Both the position numbers and the translations under genes were made by a program. Source: SR-FBR-E99 sp041303295 (GTDB taxonomy: Bacteria; Bacteroidota; Bacteroidia; Bacteroidales; VadinHA17). Taken from it: 64,000 nucleotides of DNA. Under the pieces are notes generated by a model. It was not told where the DNA came from, searched no databases, and was given only the letters and a program-made list of their open reading frames with translations. Below are positions 15,878 to 23,960 of this stretch, piece by piece. The stretch is from NCBI GenBank assembly GCA_041303295.1, contig JBFYPM010000133.1, positions 8,883 through 72,882 of the forward strand, read 5' to 3'. Each line of letters starts with the position of its first letter. The first letter of the stretch is position 1.

Positions 15878-16903
15878 ATGAAAAGAACATTACTTGCATT
15901 TGCCATTATCCTTGCCCTGATTCTTCCGGCACAGGCACAGGAGAAGGAAGAAAAACTTAAAGAGCTGGAGAAGCTGGAACAGCAAACTGAAAAGGTAGCT
16001 CCTCCTGATACTCTGATATATGAAGGAGAGGAGGAGATCGCTGCTGCGGAGGCAGAGGAAGCGCTCGCCCTTGAGGAGGAGTGGGATGAGTATGGTGAAG
16101 ATGACACTTCACGGGTAAAAATCGGAGAGGTTGTTACAGTGGAGGAGACAGATGACGAAACCGTGATCAGGATCGGGAAGAGGGCCGTGAGGATCATTAC
16201 GGAGAACGATGACACAGAGGTCCTCTTTGAAGAGAACGAGGAAACAGAGGCTCCAGGCCGGCCCGGAAGATTTTTCGATGGCCACCTTGGAGGGATCGAA
16301 TTCGGGTATAACAACTTCTCAACTGACCAGTGGGGCCGCAATGATGGCACAATGGAAGGTTACCTTGACCTTAACACTGCCAAATCGTCAAGCTTTAACA
16401 TCATCGCACCCCCCGTAAGCCTCGGTTTTACACGCCATTTCGGAATAGTGACCGGACTGGGAATAAGTTTCAACAACTATCGCTTTGACGGAAACAACTC
16501 AATAGCTGTAGATGACGGTGGCATTTTAACCCCTGCCTATCCTGCTGAAGGAATCAACTACGAGAAGAGCAAGCTTGCCACCGTTTATGGTATTCTTCCC
16601 GTAATGCTTGAGGTACAGATACCTGTCACACACAGCAGCACAATCAACCTTGGAGCGGGTGTGATCGGAGCAGTGAAACTGGGGTCACACACCAAGACTG
16701 TCTATCATGATGACGGGAAACAGAAGGACAAGAACCGCGACGATTTCAATCTGAACGTTTTGAGGTACGGCGTCACAGCAAGGGCAGGCTATGAGATGGT
16801 ACAGGTATATGGCACCTGCTACCTGTCGCCAATGTTTGAAAAGAACAAGGGCCCGGAACTTTATCCTTTCGAGGTGGGCATTGCTCTGACAATCAACGAC
16901 TGA
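15878..16903 (+). CDS. Outer-membrane beta-barrel protein with acidic N-terminal linker
   Basis: The product is a 341-residue protein with a signal peptide ending at AQA (about residue 20). Next comes an unusually acidic, Glu-rich stretch (about 22-125). The C-terminal 210 residues show alternating strands such as GGIEFGYNNFSTD, VSLGFTRHFGIVTGLGISF and INLGAGVIGAVKLGSH and fit the outer-membrane beta-barrel (PorT-like) family. The gene lies 58 bases after the putative anti-sigma gene and is closed by a terminator at 16984, so the three genes probably form one unit. The acidic linker may bind cations or extend through the periplasm; its function is unknown. Confidence 0.8.
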   Translation: MKRTLLAFAIILALILPAQAQEKEEKLKELEKLEQQTEKVAPPDTLIYEGEEEIAAAEAEEALALEEEWDEYGEDDTSRVKIGEVVTVEETDDETVIRIGKRAVRIITENDDTEVLFEENEETEAPGRPGRFFDGHLGGIEFGYNNFSTDQWGRNDGTMEGYLDLNTAKSSSFNIIAPPVSLGFTRHFGIVTGLGISFNNYRFDGNNSIAVDDGGILTPAYPAEGINYEKSKLATVYGILPVMLEVQIPVTHSSTINLGAGVIGAVKLGSHTKTVYHDDGKQKDKNRDDFNLNVLRYGVTARAGYEMVQVYGTCYLSPMFEKNKGPELYPFEVGIALTIND

Positions 16904-16983
16904 TATTGTTACCCGGAAACTGCAGTAAGTGGTTTCGCCGGGCGTGATTCACAAAGTAACCGGTTCGTTTACGAATAATCAGA

Positions 16984-17021
16984 GGAGGGGGTATTTCAAC
17001 AAAATACCCTCTCTCTTTTTT
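16984..17021 (+). terminator. Intrinsic terminator after the beta-barrel gene
   Basis: GAGGGGGTATTT pairs with AAATACCCTCTC (one G-T pair) around a short loop and is followed by a T-rich tail. It ends the sigma/anti-sigma/barrel unit. Confidence 0.85.
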
Positions 17022-17024
17022 ATA

Positions 17025-17032
17025 TATCTTTG
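17025..17032 (+). promoter_or_regulatory. -7 box of the pepE promoter
   Basis: TATCTTTG is a perfect TAnnTTTG element immediately after the preceding terminator and 56 bases upstream of pepE. No clear -33 element is present. Confidence 0.55.
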
Positions 17033-17088
17033 GCGCAATACCTCTTGCAACAGATCGTTAGAAATCAAAGCCGGAAATTTCACAGGAG

Positions 17089-17805
17089 ATGAGATTACTT
17101 TTAATCAGCAATTCAACCAATGCCGGAGAGGCATATCTTGATTACCCGAAGAACAACATCAGGGTGTTTCTTGGTACCAAAAAGGTCAGGGCACTGTTTA
17201 TCCCGTATGCTGCCGTAACATTTTCATATGATGATTATGAGGAAAAAGTAAGATCCCGTTTTGCTGAGGTAGGGCATGATGTGGTATCGATCCACCGTTT
17301 TAAGGATCCCGTAAAAGCAATACTGGATGCTCCGGCGATAGTTGTCGGGGGAGGCAACACCTGGATGCTCCTCAAATGCCTGAGGGAGAATAACCTGATA
17401 GCCCCGGTCAGGAAGAAGGTTCTTTCAGGAACCCCCTATATAGGCTGGAGTGCAGGGTCAAACGTGACCTGCCCCACCATCATGACCACCAATGACATGC
17501 CTGTCACTGCGCCATCATCATTCAGGGCATTCGGGCTTATCCCTTTCCAGATCAATCCCCACTACCTCGACGCCAACCCGGCAGGACATGCCGGCGAGAC
17601 CCGGGAACAGCGGATACAGGAATTCATTGAGGTCAACAGGGATATCTATGTTGCCGGACTGCGTGAGGGCACAATGTTTCTTCTCGAGGGAGAGAGACTG
17701 TCGCTCATCGGACCCCGTAACACACGCCTCTTCAGGTACGGTAACGAACCGCTGGAGATAGCCCCGGGCAGCGATCTCTCTTTTCTGCTTAAAAGAAAAA
17801 AATAA
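17089..17805 (+). CDS. pepE: Dipeptidase E (alpha-aspartyl dipeptidase), peptidase family S51
   Basis: This 238-residue cytoplasmic enzyme cleaves dipeptides with N-terminal aspartate. The nucleophile elbow GWSAGSN carries Ser121, and the expected partners are visible as Asp136 (TTND) and His158 (INPHYLD), in the same order and spacing as in the Escherichia coli enzyme. AIVVGGGNTWMLL is also typical. The start is the first ATG after GGAG and gives the family's usual length. The gene heads a plus-strand run with asmA-like and kinase genes. Confidence 0.93.
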   Translation: MRLLLISNSTNAGEAYLDYPKNNIRVFLGTKKVRALFIPYAAVTFSYDDYEEKVRSRFAEVGHDVVSIHRFKDPVKAILDAPAIVVGGGNTWMLLKCLRENNLIAPVRKKVLSGTPYIGWSAGSNVTCPTIMTTNDMPVTAPSSFRAFGLIPFQINPHYLDANPAGHAGETREQRIQEFIEVNRDIYVAGLREGTMFLLEGERLSLIGPRNTRLFRYGNEPLEIAPGSDLSFLLKRKK

Positions 17806-17829
17806 ATAAACAGCTCCGGCACCGGGTCA

Positions 17830-20433
17830 ATGGGATGGGTGAAAAAAATTGCGCTTATTGCGGGCAGTCTGTTGCTGCTGGTGATTCTATTGCCTGGCAT
17901 CTATGCAACCCTCAGGCAGGAAAAGATCACCACAGCTCTTACAGCAAAAGTCAATGAGAGTGTCAACACCAGGATATCTTACGGTGATCTGCGTGTAACC
18001 ATCTTCGAGTCATTTCCCAATATCACCGTTAAATTCAGCGACCTGCTCGTTGAGCCATCTCCTTATTACGACCGGACACAGTTCAGGAGCGAGAACAATG
18101 ACACATTGCTATATGCCTCATCACTATCGCTAACAGTGTCTGTGCCGTCACTGCTGACCGGCACAGTGGCAATACGCTCAATCACCGCAAGGGACGGAGA
18201 GGTGACACTCCTCACTGACAAGCGGGGCAGCATTAACTACGAGGTCTTCGCAGAGCGAAAGAAGGATGGAAAGAATGTCAGACTCAAGAATATCAGCGCT
18301 GTCAACTTCAGAGCTGTATGGAATGACAGAAGCTCCGGCATAAGGATATCCGGAAGTCTCAGTGAAGCCGTGCTTGGCGGAGAAATTTTCCGGACAGGAA
18401 TATATCTGAATACCGCCGTCACAGCAATGATCGACTCTGTTAATATTAAGAGTATGGCCTTCAGAGCCATACCTGTAAGTGCCGGGGTAAAGCTCCGTAA
18501 ATCAGCCAGCTCCCTTTCGGTGGCAAAGGGATTGCTTGAGATTTCAGATCTTAAATTTGACATTGACGGTAATGTCAATTACTCCTCCTCCACCATTGAC
18601 CTGTCTGTTGCCGGAAAAAAGATAAACATAGCATCCGTAGTCTCCCTCCTGCCGGACAAATGGAGATCCTTCACCGGTTCCATGACACCCTCCGGAATTG
18701 TTGACCTGAGGTGTAAAATTACAGGCCCTTACGGAGAAGCCGGCAAACCTCACATTGAAGTTAACTACAGCCTCTCGGGAGGAAAGATGAGCCATAATAC
18801 CACCGGCTTCAGAGTCAATAACCTCGAGTTCCGGGGAGGCATGACAAACGGTGAGCTCAATTCAGCCGAGACCTTCAACTGTACGGTTGATGACCTGACA
18901 GCCACATACGGGTCAGCATCCGTTAAGGGATCATTCATGATTAACAACCTCAACAAACCTCACATTAATCTTGCACTCGACGGCGACCTTGACTTCAACG
19001 ACCTGAACAGGATCATGAAGTCGGGCTATATCCACGATCAACAGGGTTCGATAAAGGGAAACATAAGGCTTGCCGGAACTCTTCCCGGTAACACCGGGCT
19101 TGTTGCCGGGCTGCCCATGTTGAAGCCCGACATATCATTGGTATTCAAAGATTTTGGTGCTACTATTGCTGACCGCGGGCTGGCCGTGTCTGATATGAAC
19201 GGCATGCTTGCAATTGATAATGACCTGGTTGCCGACAGTCTCTCATTCACCTTCAGGGAGCAGCATTTTACGATTGACGCACTGATGAAGAACTTCACTC
19301 CGTGGGTGGCCGGAAGACCCGAGATCCTTGAGATAACAGGGGATATTCATACCGACCGGTTTGTAACGGCTATGTTCACGGACAGGAAAAGTGATACCAC
19401 CTCTGGCGGAGGCAGACAGATGAATATTTTCCCTGCGGATGTCAGGGCCAATGTGAATATGAGGGCTGACAGCCTTATTTTCAATGACTTCATGGCGGCA
19501 AACCTGAACACTGCAATTGACTATAAGCCCTTTGTGATCACCTTTCGTGATATCAGGGCACAGGGCCTTGACGGCCTCATTGCCGGCGAATTCATGATCG
19601 GCAAACAGAAAGAGGGCGGGTACATCACCCGGACAGTGCTCAGTGTCACGGATATTGACATAAACAAGACATTCAAATCCTTCAGAAACTTCGGACAGGA
19701 TTTCATTGTGAGCGAAAACTTACAGGGCAACCTGATAGGAACACTGACGATGCTCTCACCTCTTGACGCCAGCTACAGGATCGCAAAAAAGGCACTGGTG
19801 GCAGAGGCACACCTGTTGATCACGGAAGGAAAACTGACGGACTTCGGACCGGCGGAAAGCCTCTCGTCATACCTTGATATGGACGAGCTTAAAGACATCA
19901 GTTTCTCAAGGCTCGAGAATGACCTTTTCATCAATAACGGTAACGTGTCGATCCCCAAGATGCTCATCAACTCCACCGCCGTCAACTTCACCGTTTACGG
20001 AACCCATAGTTTCAACAATGATTATTCATACCATGTGCGCCTTCTCCTTTCGGAGGTGCTGAGCCGCAAGGCAAGAGAGAAAAACCGTAACGTCAGCTCC
20101 TTCGGCCAGGTAAGGGTTGACGGCAGCGGAAAGGCTACAATACCACTGAAGATAGTCTGTACTGACGGGAAGACAGATGTCGGCTATGACTTCGGACAGG
20201 CACAAGACAACATAAAGACTGACATTGCCCTGGAAAAACAGACGTTGAAGGGTATTCTTAACGAGGAATACGGATGGTACCCGGCAGACACGGTGAAGAT
20301 AACTCCGGCTGAGAGTAAGCCCAAATTCAACATCACCTGGGAAGAGGGTAAAGAGCAGCCTGCCGCTGCCACTGAGAAGCAGGAGGAGGTGACCGAGAGC
20401 CCGATCAGGATGCTTCTTAAAAAGAAAAAATGA
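17830..20433 (+). CDS. AsmA family protein
   Basis: This 867-residue protein has one N-terminal transmembrane anchor (about residues 5-24, IALIAGSLLLLVILLPGIYA) followed by a long periplasmic beta-rich region with repeated DLxVEPS / SLxLTVSVPSLLTG and GSIKGNIRLAGTLPG elements. It ends in the AsmA-like C-terminal region and a short acidic/lysine tail. AsmA/TamB/YhdP-type proteins form long hydrophobic grooves and are linked to phospholipid transport between the two membranes. The gene starts 24 bases after pepE and ends 3 bases before the histidine kinase gene. Confidence 0.85.
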   Translation: MGWVKKIALIAGSLLLLVILLPGIYATLRQEKITTALTAKVNESVNTRISYGDLRVTIFESFPNITVKFSDLLVEPSPYYDRTQFRSENNDTLLYASSLSLTVSVPSLLTGTVAIRSITARDGEVTLLTDKRGSINYEVFAERKKDGKNVRLKNISAVNFRAVWNDRSSGIRISGSLSEAVLGGEIFRTGIYLNTAVTAMIDSVNIKSMAFRAIPVSAGVKLRKSASSLSVAKGLLEISDLKFDIDGNVNYSSSTIDLSVAGKKINIASVVSLLPDKWRSFTGSMTPSGIVDLRCKITGPYGEAGKPHIEVNYSLSGGKMSHNTTGFRVNNLEFRGGMTNGELNSAETFNCTVDDLTATYGSASVKGSFMINNLNKPHINLALDGDLDFNDLNRIMKSGYIHDQQGSIKGNIRLAGTLPGNTGLVAGLPMLKPDISLVFKDFGATIADRGLAVSDMNGMLAIDNDLVADSLSFTFREQHFTIDALMKNFTPWVAGRPEILEITGDIHTDRFVTAMFTDRKSDTTSGGGRQMNIFPADVRANVNMRADSLIFNDFMAANLNTAIDYKPFVITFRDIRAQGLDGLIAGEFMIGKQKEGGYITRTVLSVTDIDINKTFKSFRNFGQDFIVSENLQGNLIGTLTMLSPLDASYRIAKKALVAEAHLLITEGKLTDFGPAESLSSYLDMDELKDISFSRLENDLFINNGNVSIPKMLINSTAVNFTVYGTHSFNNDYSYHVRLLLSEVLSRKAREKNRNVSSFGQVRVDGSGKATIPLKIVCTDGKTDVGYDFGQAQDNIKTDIALEKQTLKGILNEEYGWYPADTVKITPAESKPKFNITWEEGKEQPAAATEKQEEVTESPIRMLLKKKK

Positions 20434-20436
20434 CCC

Positions 20437-21576
20437 ATGAACATATATCGTAAGAGACTGTTATGGAAGGTTCTGCTTCTGATTTTCGCGGTTGTCATCG
20501 GCCTCGGTTCGCTCATTTATACACATGACCTTGTCTCCAGGCTAAAGGAAGAGGAGAGAAAAAAGGCCGAACAGTGGGCTGAGGCCACCAGGAAACTTGT
20601 TACCTCGGACGATTTTGAGTTCCTCTTCAGCATCATAGAGGACAATACTACAGTCCCGGTCATTCTCATTGACAACGATGAAAAAATCATTTCACACCGG
20701 AACCTTCCGCCAGCCATGGCCTCTGACAAAGAATCCCTCAGGAAGGAGCTGGAGCGGATGCGAAAGAGAAACGAACCTATATCCATTGAGCTCGCAACCG
20801 AAGTCTTCAACTATCTCTACTTCCGTGAAAGCACACTCCTTAGGCAGCTGAGGATATATCCATATGTTCAGCTTGCGGTGATCCTCCTCTTCATTGCTGT
20901 TGCCTACGTGGCTTTCAGCTCCTCACGCATGGCAGAGCAGAACCAGGTGTGGGTGGGACTATCCCGTGAGACCGCCCATCAGCTCGGCACCCCTACCTCT
21001 TCACTATCAGCATGGAGCGAGATAATCAGCAGCAGGTACCCCGGAACCGACATAGCTGAAGAGTTACCTGCCGACATCGACAGGCTTTTGCGTGTGACTG
21101 AAAGATTCTCGCTGATAGGGTCAAAGCCTAAGCTTCAGCCTGAAAACCTCCCTGCTCTTGCTGAGATGACAGCAGCATACCTCAGGAAAAGGATCGCCTC
21201 AACCGTGGAGCTTAGTGTGCTGAACGAGACCACAGGATGCACAGCTGTGCCCTTCAATCCCGTGCTTCTCGGCTGGGTCATCGAGAACCTTGTAAAGAAC
21301 TCCGCTGACGCTATGAAAGGTAGCGGTAAGATTACGATAAGGCTCTCCGAAACCCTGCGGGAAGCGTTCATTGACGTGGATGACACAGGCAAGGGTATCC
21401 CGCGAAAGGACTTCAAGACGATCTTCAAACCCGGTTATACAACACGAGAACGCGGTTGGGGGCTGGGCCTCTCGCTTTCAAAGAGGATCATAGAAGAGTA
21501 CCACAAGGGGCGCATATTTGTCCTGCGCTCAGAACCGGGCCTCGGAAGCTGTATGCGCATCATACTGAAGAAATAA
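20437..21576 (+). CDS. Sensor histidine kinase (orphan)
   Basis: The 379-residue membrane kinase has two helices (about 10-30 and 143-162) flanking a small periplasmic sensor. The H-box is SRETAHQLGTP with phosphoacceptor His181. The ATPase domain has an N-box (VIENLVKNSADAM), G1 DTGKGI, F-box FKPGYTT and G2 WGLGLSLSKRI, all intact, so it should be catalytically active. No response regulator gene is adjacent. Tight linkage to the asmA-like gene (3 bases) suggests an envelope-related signal. Confidence 0.9.
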   Translation: MNIYRKRLLWKVLLLIFAVVIGLGSLIYTHDLVSRLKEEERKKAEQWAEATRKLVTSDDFEFLFSIIEDNTTVPVILIDNDEKIISHRNLPPAMASDKESLRKELERMRKRNEPISIELATEVFNYLYFRESTLLRQLRIYPYVQLAVILLFIAVAYVAFSSSRMAEQNQVWVGLSRETAHQLGTPTSSLSAWSEIISSRYPGTDIAEELPADIDRLLRVTERFSLIGSKPKLQPENLPALAEMTAAYLRKRIASTVELSVLNETTGCTAVPFNPVLLGWVIENLVKNSADAMKGSGKITIRLSETLREAFIDVDDTGKGIPRKDFKTIFKPGYTTRERGWGLGLSLSKRIIEEYHKGRIFVLRSEPGLGSCMRIILKK

Positions 21577-21597
21577 CAGACCTGGTCAACGGCCCCA

Positions 21598-22857
21598 ATG
21601 AAGAGAAGCGACATAGAGATAATGGCTCCCGCAGGTTCCTGGGAGTCTCTCCGCGCAGCCATACGTGGCGGTGCTGATTCTGTCTATTTTGGAGTAGGTA
21701 GTCTGAACATGCGGGCACGCTCTTCTGATAACTTCACGGCAGATGACATGCCCGCAATTGTTGCCCTCTGCACTGAAAACGGCCTGAAAAGCTACCTCAC
21801 CCTGAACATAGTAATGTTTGATGATGAGGCCAATGAGATGCGGGAGATACTTACAGCCGCAGTTAACGCCGGGGTGACGGCGGTGATAGCCACCGACCAG
21901 GCTGCAATTATGGCCGCAAGAGAGGCAGGCATGGCTGTACACCTCTCAACCCAGCTGAATATATCCAACGCCGGATCACTGAAGTTCTATTCACAGTGGG
22001 CCGATGTTGCCGTACTGTCGCGTGAGCTAAACCTGGAGCAGGTCAGAGTAATATATGATTCTATCGTGCGTGATGAGATCCGTGGTCCGGAAGGAGAACT
22101 GATCAGGCTCGAGATGTTCGTTCACGGTGCCCTCTGCATGGCCATCTCCGGGAAATGTTATCTGAGCCTGCACGAATACAACGCTTCCGCCAACAGGGGT
22201 AACTGTTATCAGACATGCAGGAGAGGATATACGGTCATTGACAATGAATCCGGCTATGAAATTGGCGTTGATAATCAGTTTATTATGTCGCCAAAGGACC
22301 TCTGCACAATCAGGTTCCTCGATCAGATAATTGATGCCGGCGCCAGGGTTCTCAAGATTGAGGGAAGAGCCAGGTCGGCTGAATATGTGAGTACGGTCAC
22401 GGCATGCTACAGCGAAGCGGCGGCGGCAGTGGCAGAAGGCACCTTCGGACCGGAGAAGTGCGATGGATGGATGAGACGCCTTGAGACAGTATTCAACAGG
22501 GGCTTCTGGGACGGTTATTACCTGGGGCAGAAGCTGGGTGAGTGGAGCGCCACCTATGGCTCCGCAGCCACAAAAAGAAAGATATACCTGGGCAGGGTAA
22601 CCAACTACTTCAGCAAGCTGATGGTGGCTGAGATAAAACTGGAGACAGGCGACCTGGGGGTAGGGGATGATCTGATCTTCTCCGGCCCCACCACAGGGTT
22701 AGTTGAACATACAGTCACCGGCCTCAGGGATGCCTCTGCCAATGAGGCAGAAAAGGTTCACAAGGGGGAACTTTGTTCGGTTCATGTTCCCTGCATGGTG
22801 AGACGGTCAGACAGGGTTTTCCTGTGGGTTGACGCTTCGTCGCTCAGGAAAGGCTGA
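21598..22857 (+). CDS. Peptidase U32 family protein (TrhP/RlhA-like RNA hydroxylation enzyme)
   Basis: The 419-residue protein starts with the U32 signature region EIMAPAGSWESLRAAIRGGA. It contains the conserved cysteines C180 and C187 (VHGALCMAISGKCYLS) and C203 and C207 (GNCYQTC) that bind an Fe-S cluster in this family. Despite the family name, characterised bacterial members hydroxylate RNA: TrhP makes 5-hydroxyuridine at tRNA U34 and RlhA modifies 23S rRNA. Sequence alone does not separate the two, although the length favours TrhP-like. It is convergent with mnmH, another U34 modification gene. Confidence 0.85.
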   Translation: MKRSDIEIMAPAGSWESLRAAIRGGADSVYFGVGSLNMRARSSDNFTADDMPAIVALCTENGLKSYLTLNIVMFDDEANEMREILTAAVNAGVTAVIATDQAAIMAAREAGMAVHLSTQLNISNAGSLKFYSQWADVAVLSRELNLEQVRVIYDSIVRDEIRGPEGELIRLEMFVHGALCMAISGKCYLSLHEYNASANRGNCYQTCRRGYTVIDNESGYEIGVDNQFIMSPKDLCTIRFLDQIIDAGARVLKIEGRARSAEYVSTVTACYSEAAAAVAEGTFGPEKCDGWMRRLETVFNRGFWDGYYLGQKLGEWSATYGSAATKRKIYLGRVTNYFSKLMVAEIKLETGDLGVGDDLIFSGPTTGLVEHTVTGLRDASANEAEKVHKGELCSVHVPCMVRRSDRVFLWVDASSLRKG

Positions 22858-22910
22858 AGCCATGTCGTTGAAGGGTGACGCCTGGTAGTTACAGAGAATG
22901 TAGCGCCAGT

Positions 22911-23951
22911 TTATAAAACTATCCCGCTTGCTGCTTCTTGTACCCTGGCCGCGTTTACAGCCACATCATCGGTCTCCGTCTCCACAAAAATCACCTGTCC
23001 TGCAAGTCGTTTTGAGAGACCGTAGTGATAAGACTTATCGTAGTATTCAAGTGTGATCTTTATTGCTGTAGGGTAATCACCTCTCTGCAGCGCCTCCAGC
23101 GCCTCGCGGGTTTTGTCTCCGCCCAGCCGCTTCGAGATCCTCGTCACCGAGGCCACCAGCTGATCCACGGGAAATGATGTGTATTCCTGCAGCAACCGTG
23201 GCATACGGGTCTCGATACTCATCATCAGGGCTACCACCGGCGCCTTCCGCATCTGGTCAAAAAAACTGTCAGGCATGAACACCGTGCCTATATTACGGCT
23301 CTCGTCCTCAAGCCATATCCGGGTATCCGCATCCTTTAGGTTCAGGTCGTCATAAAGCAGGTTCGCAAAGTGTTCCGATGACGGCTGTGGCGGCTGTCCC
23401 AGGGCGCCAAAGGCTGATCCCCTGTGAGAGGCCAGTCCTTCAAGATCTGTGACCGGATCACCTGCCGACATGATATGTTTCAGTATCCCGGTCTTGCCGC
23501 TTCCCGTCAGGCCACCCAGAATTATGAACTTCCGTTCCCTCCCCAGATCTTCAAGAATGTAGTTCCTGTATGCTTTATAACCACCCTCGAGCATCGTCGC
23601 TGTTATGCCACCTGCAGAAAACAGCCATGCCATTGCCTCTGACCGCATTCCGCCCCTCCAGCAATGGATCAGCAGCTGATTATCTGCCGCCAGATCAAGA
23701 GCCATGGCCAGCTTCGCCGACATTAGAGGAGCTGCGAGATCGATACCGCGCATGACCGCTTTTTCAGAACCCTCCATCTTGTAAAGTGTTCCCACCTCGG
23801 CCCTCTGCGTGTCGTCAAAGAGCGGGATATTTACAGCTCCAGGGATATGCCCGTATGCATATTCTCCCGGAGACCTGACGTCTACAAGGGGTATATGCCG
23901 CCTGAGGCTGAGAAATTCAGCGGATGGAAGTTTCCTGAGATTCAGCGTCAT
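22911..23951 (-). CDS. mnmH: tRNA 2-selenouridine synthase
   Basis: The 346-residue enzyme has an N-terminal rhodanese domain with catalytic Cys97 in HCWRGGMRS and a C-terminal P-loop domain with GLTGSGKT at 147-154. This pairing is specific to MnmH (SelU/YbbB), which replaces sulfur with selenium at 2-thiouridine-34 in tRNA by way of a geranylated intermediate. Activity requires selenophosphate from SelD, which is not in this window. The gene lies 10 bases after the hybrid kinase gene on the same strand, so the two may be co-transcribed. Confidence 0.93.
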   Translation of the reverse strand: MTLNLRKLPSAEFLSLRRHIPLVDVRSPGEYAYGHIPGAVNIPLFDDTQRAEVGTLYKMEGSEKAVMRGIDLAAPLMSAKLAMALDLAADNQLLIHCWRGGMRSEAMAWLFSAGGITATMLEGGYKAYRNYILEDLGRERKFIILGGLTGSGKTGILKHIMSAGDPVTDLEGLASHRGSAFGALGQPPQPSSEHFANLLYDDLNLKDADTRIWLEDESRNIGTVFMPDSFFDQMRKAPVVALMMSIETRMPRLLQEYTSFPVDQLVASVTRISKRLGGDKTREALEALQRGDYPTAIKITLEYYDKSYHYGLSKRLAGQVIFVETETDDVAVNAARVQEAASGIVL

Positions 23952-23960
23952 CTCCTGTTT

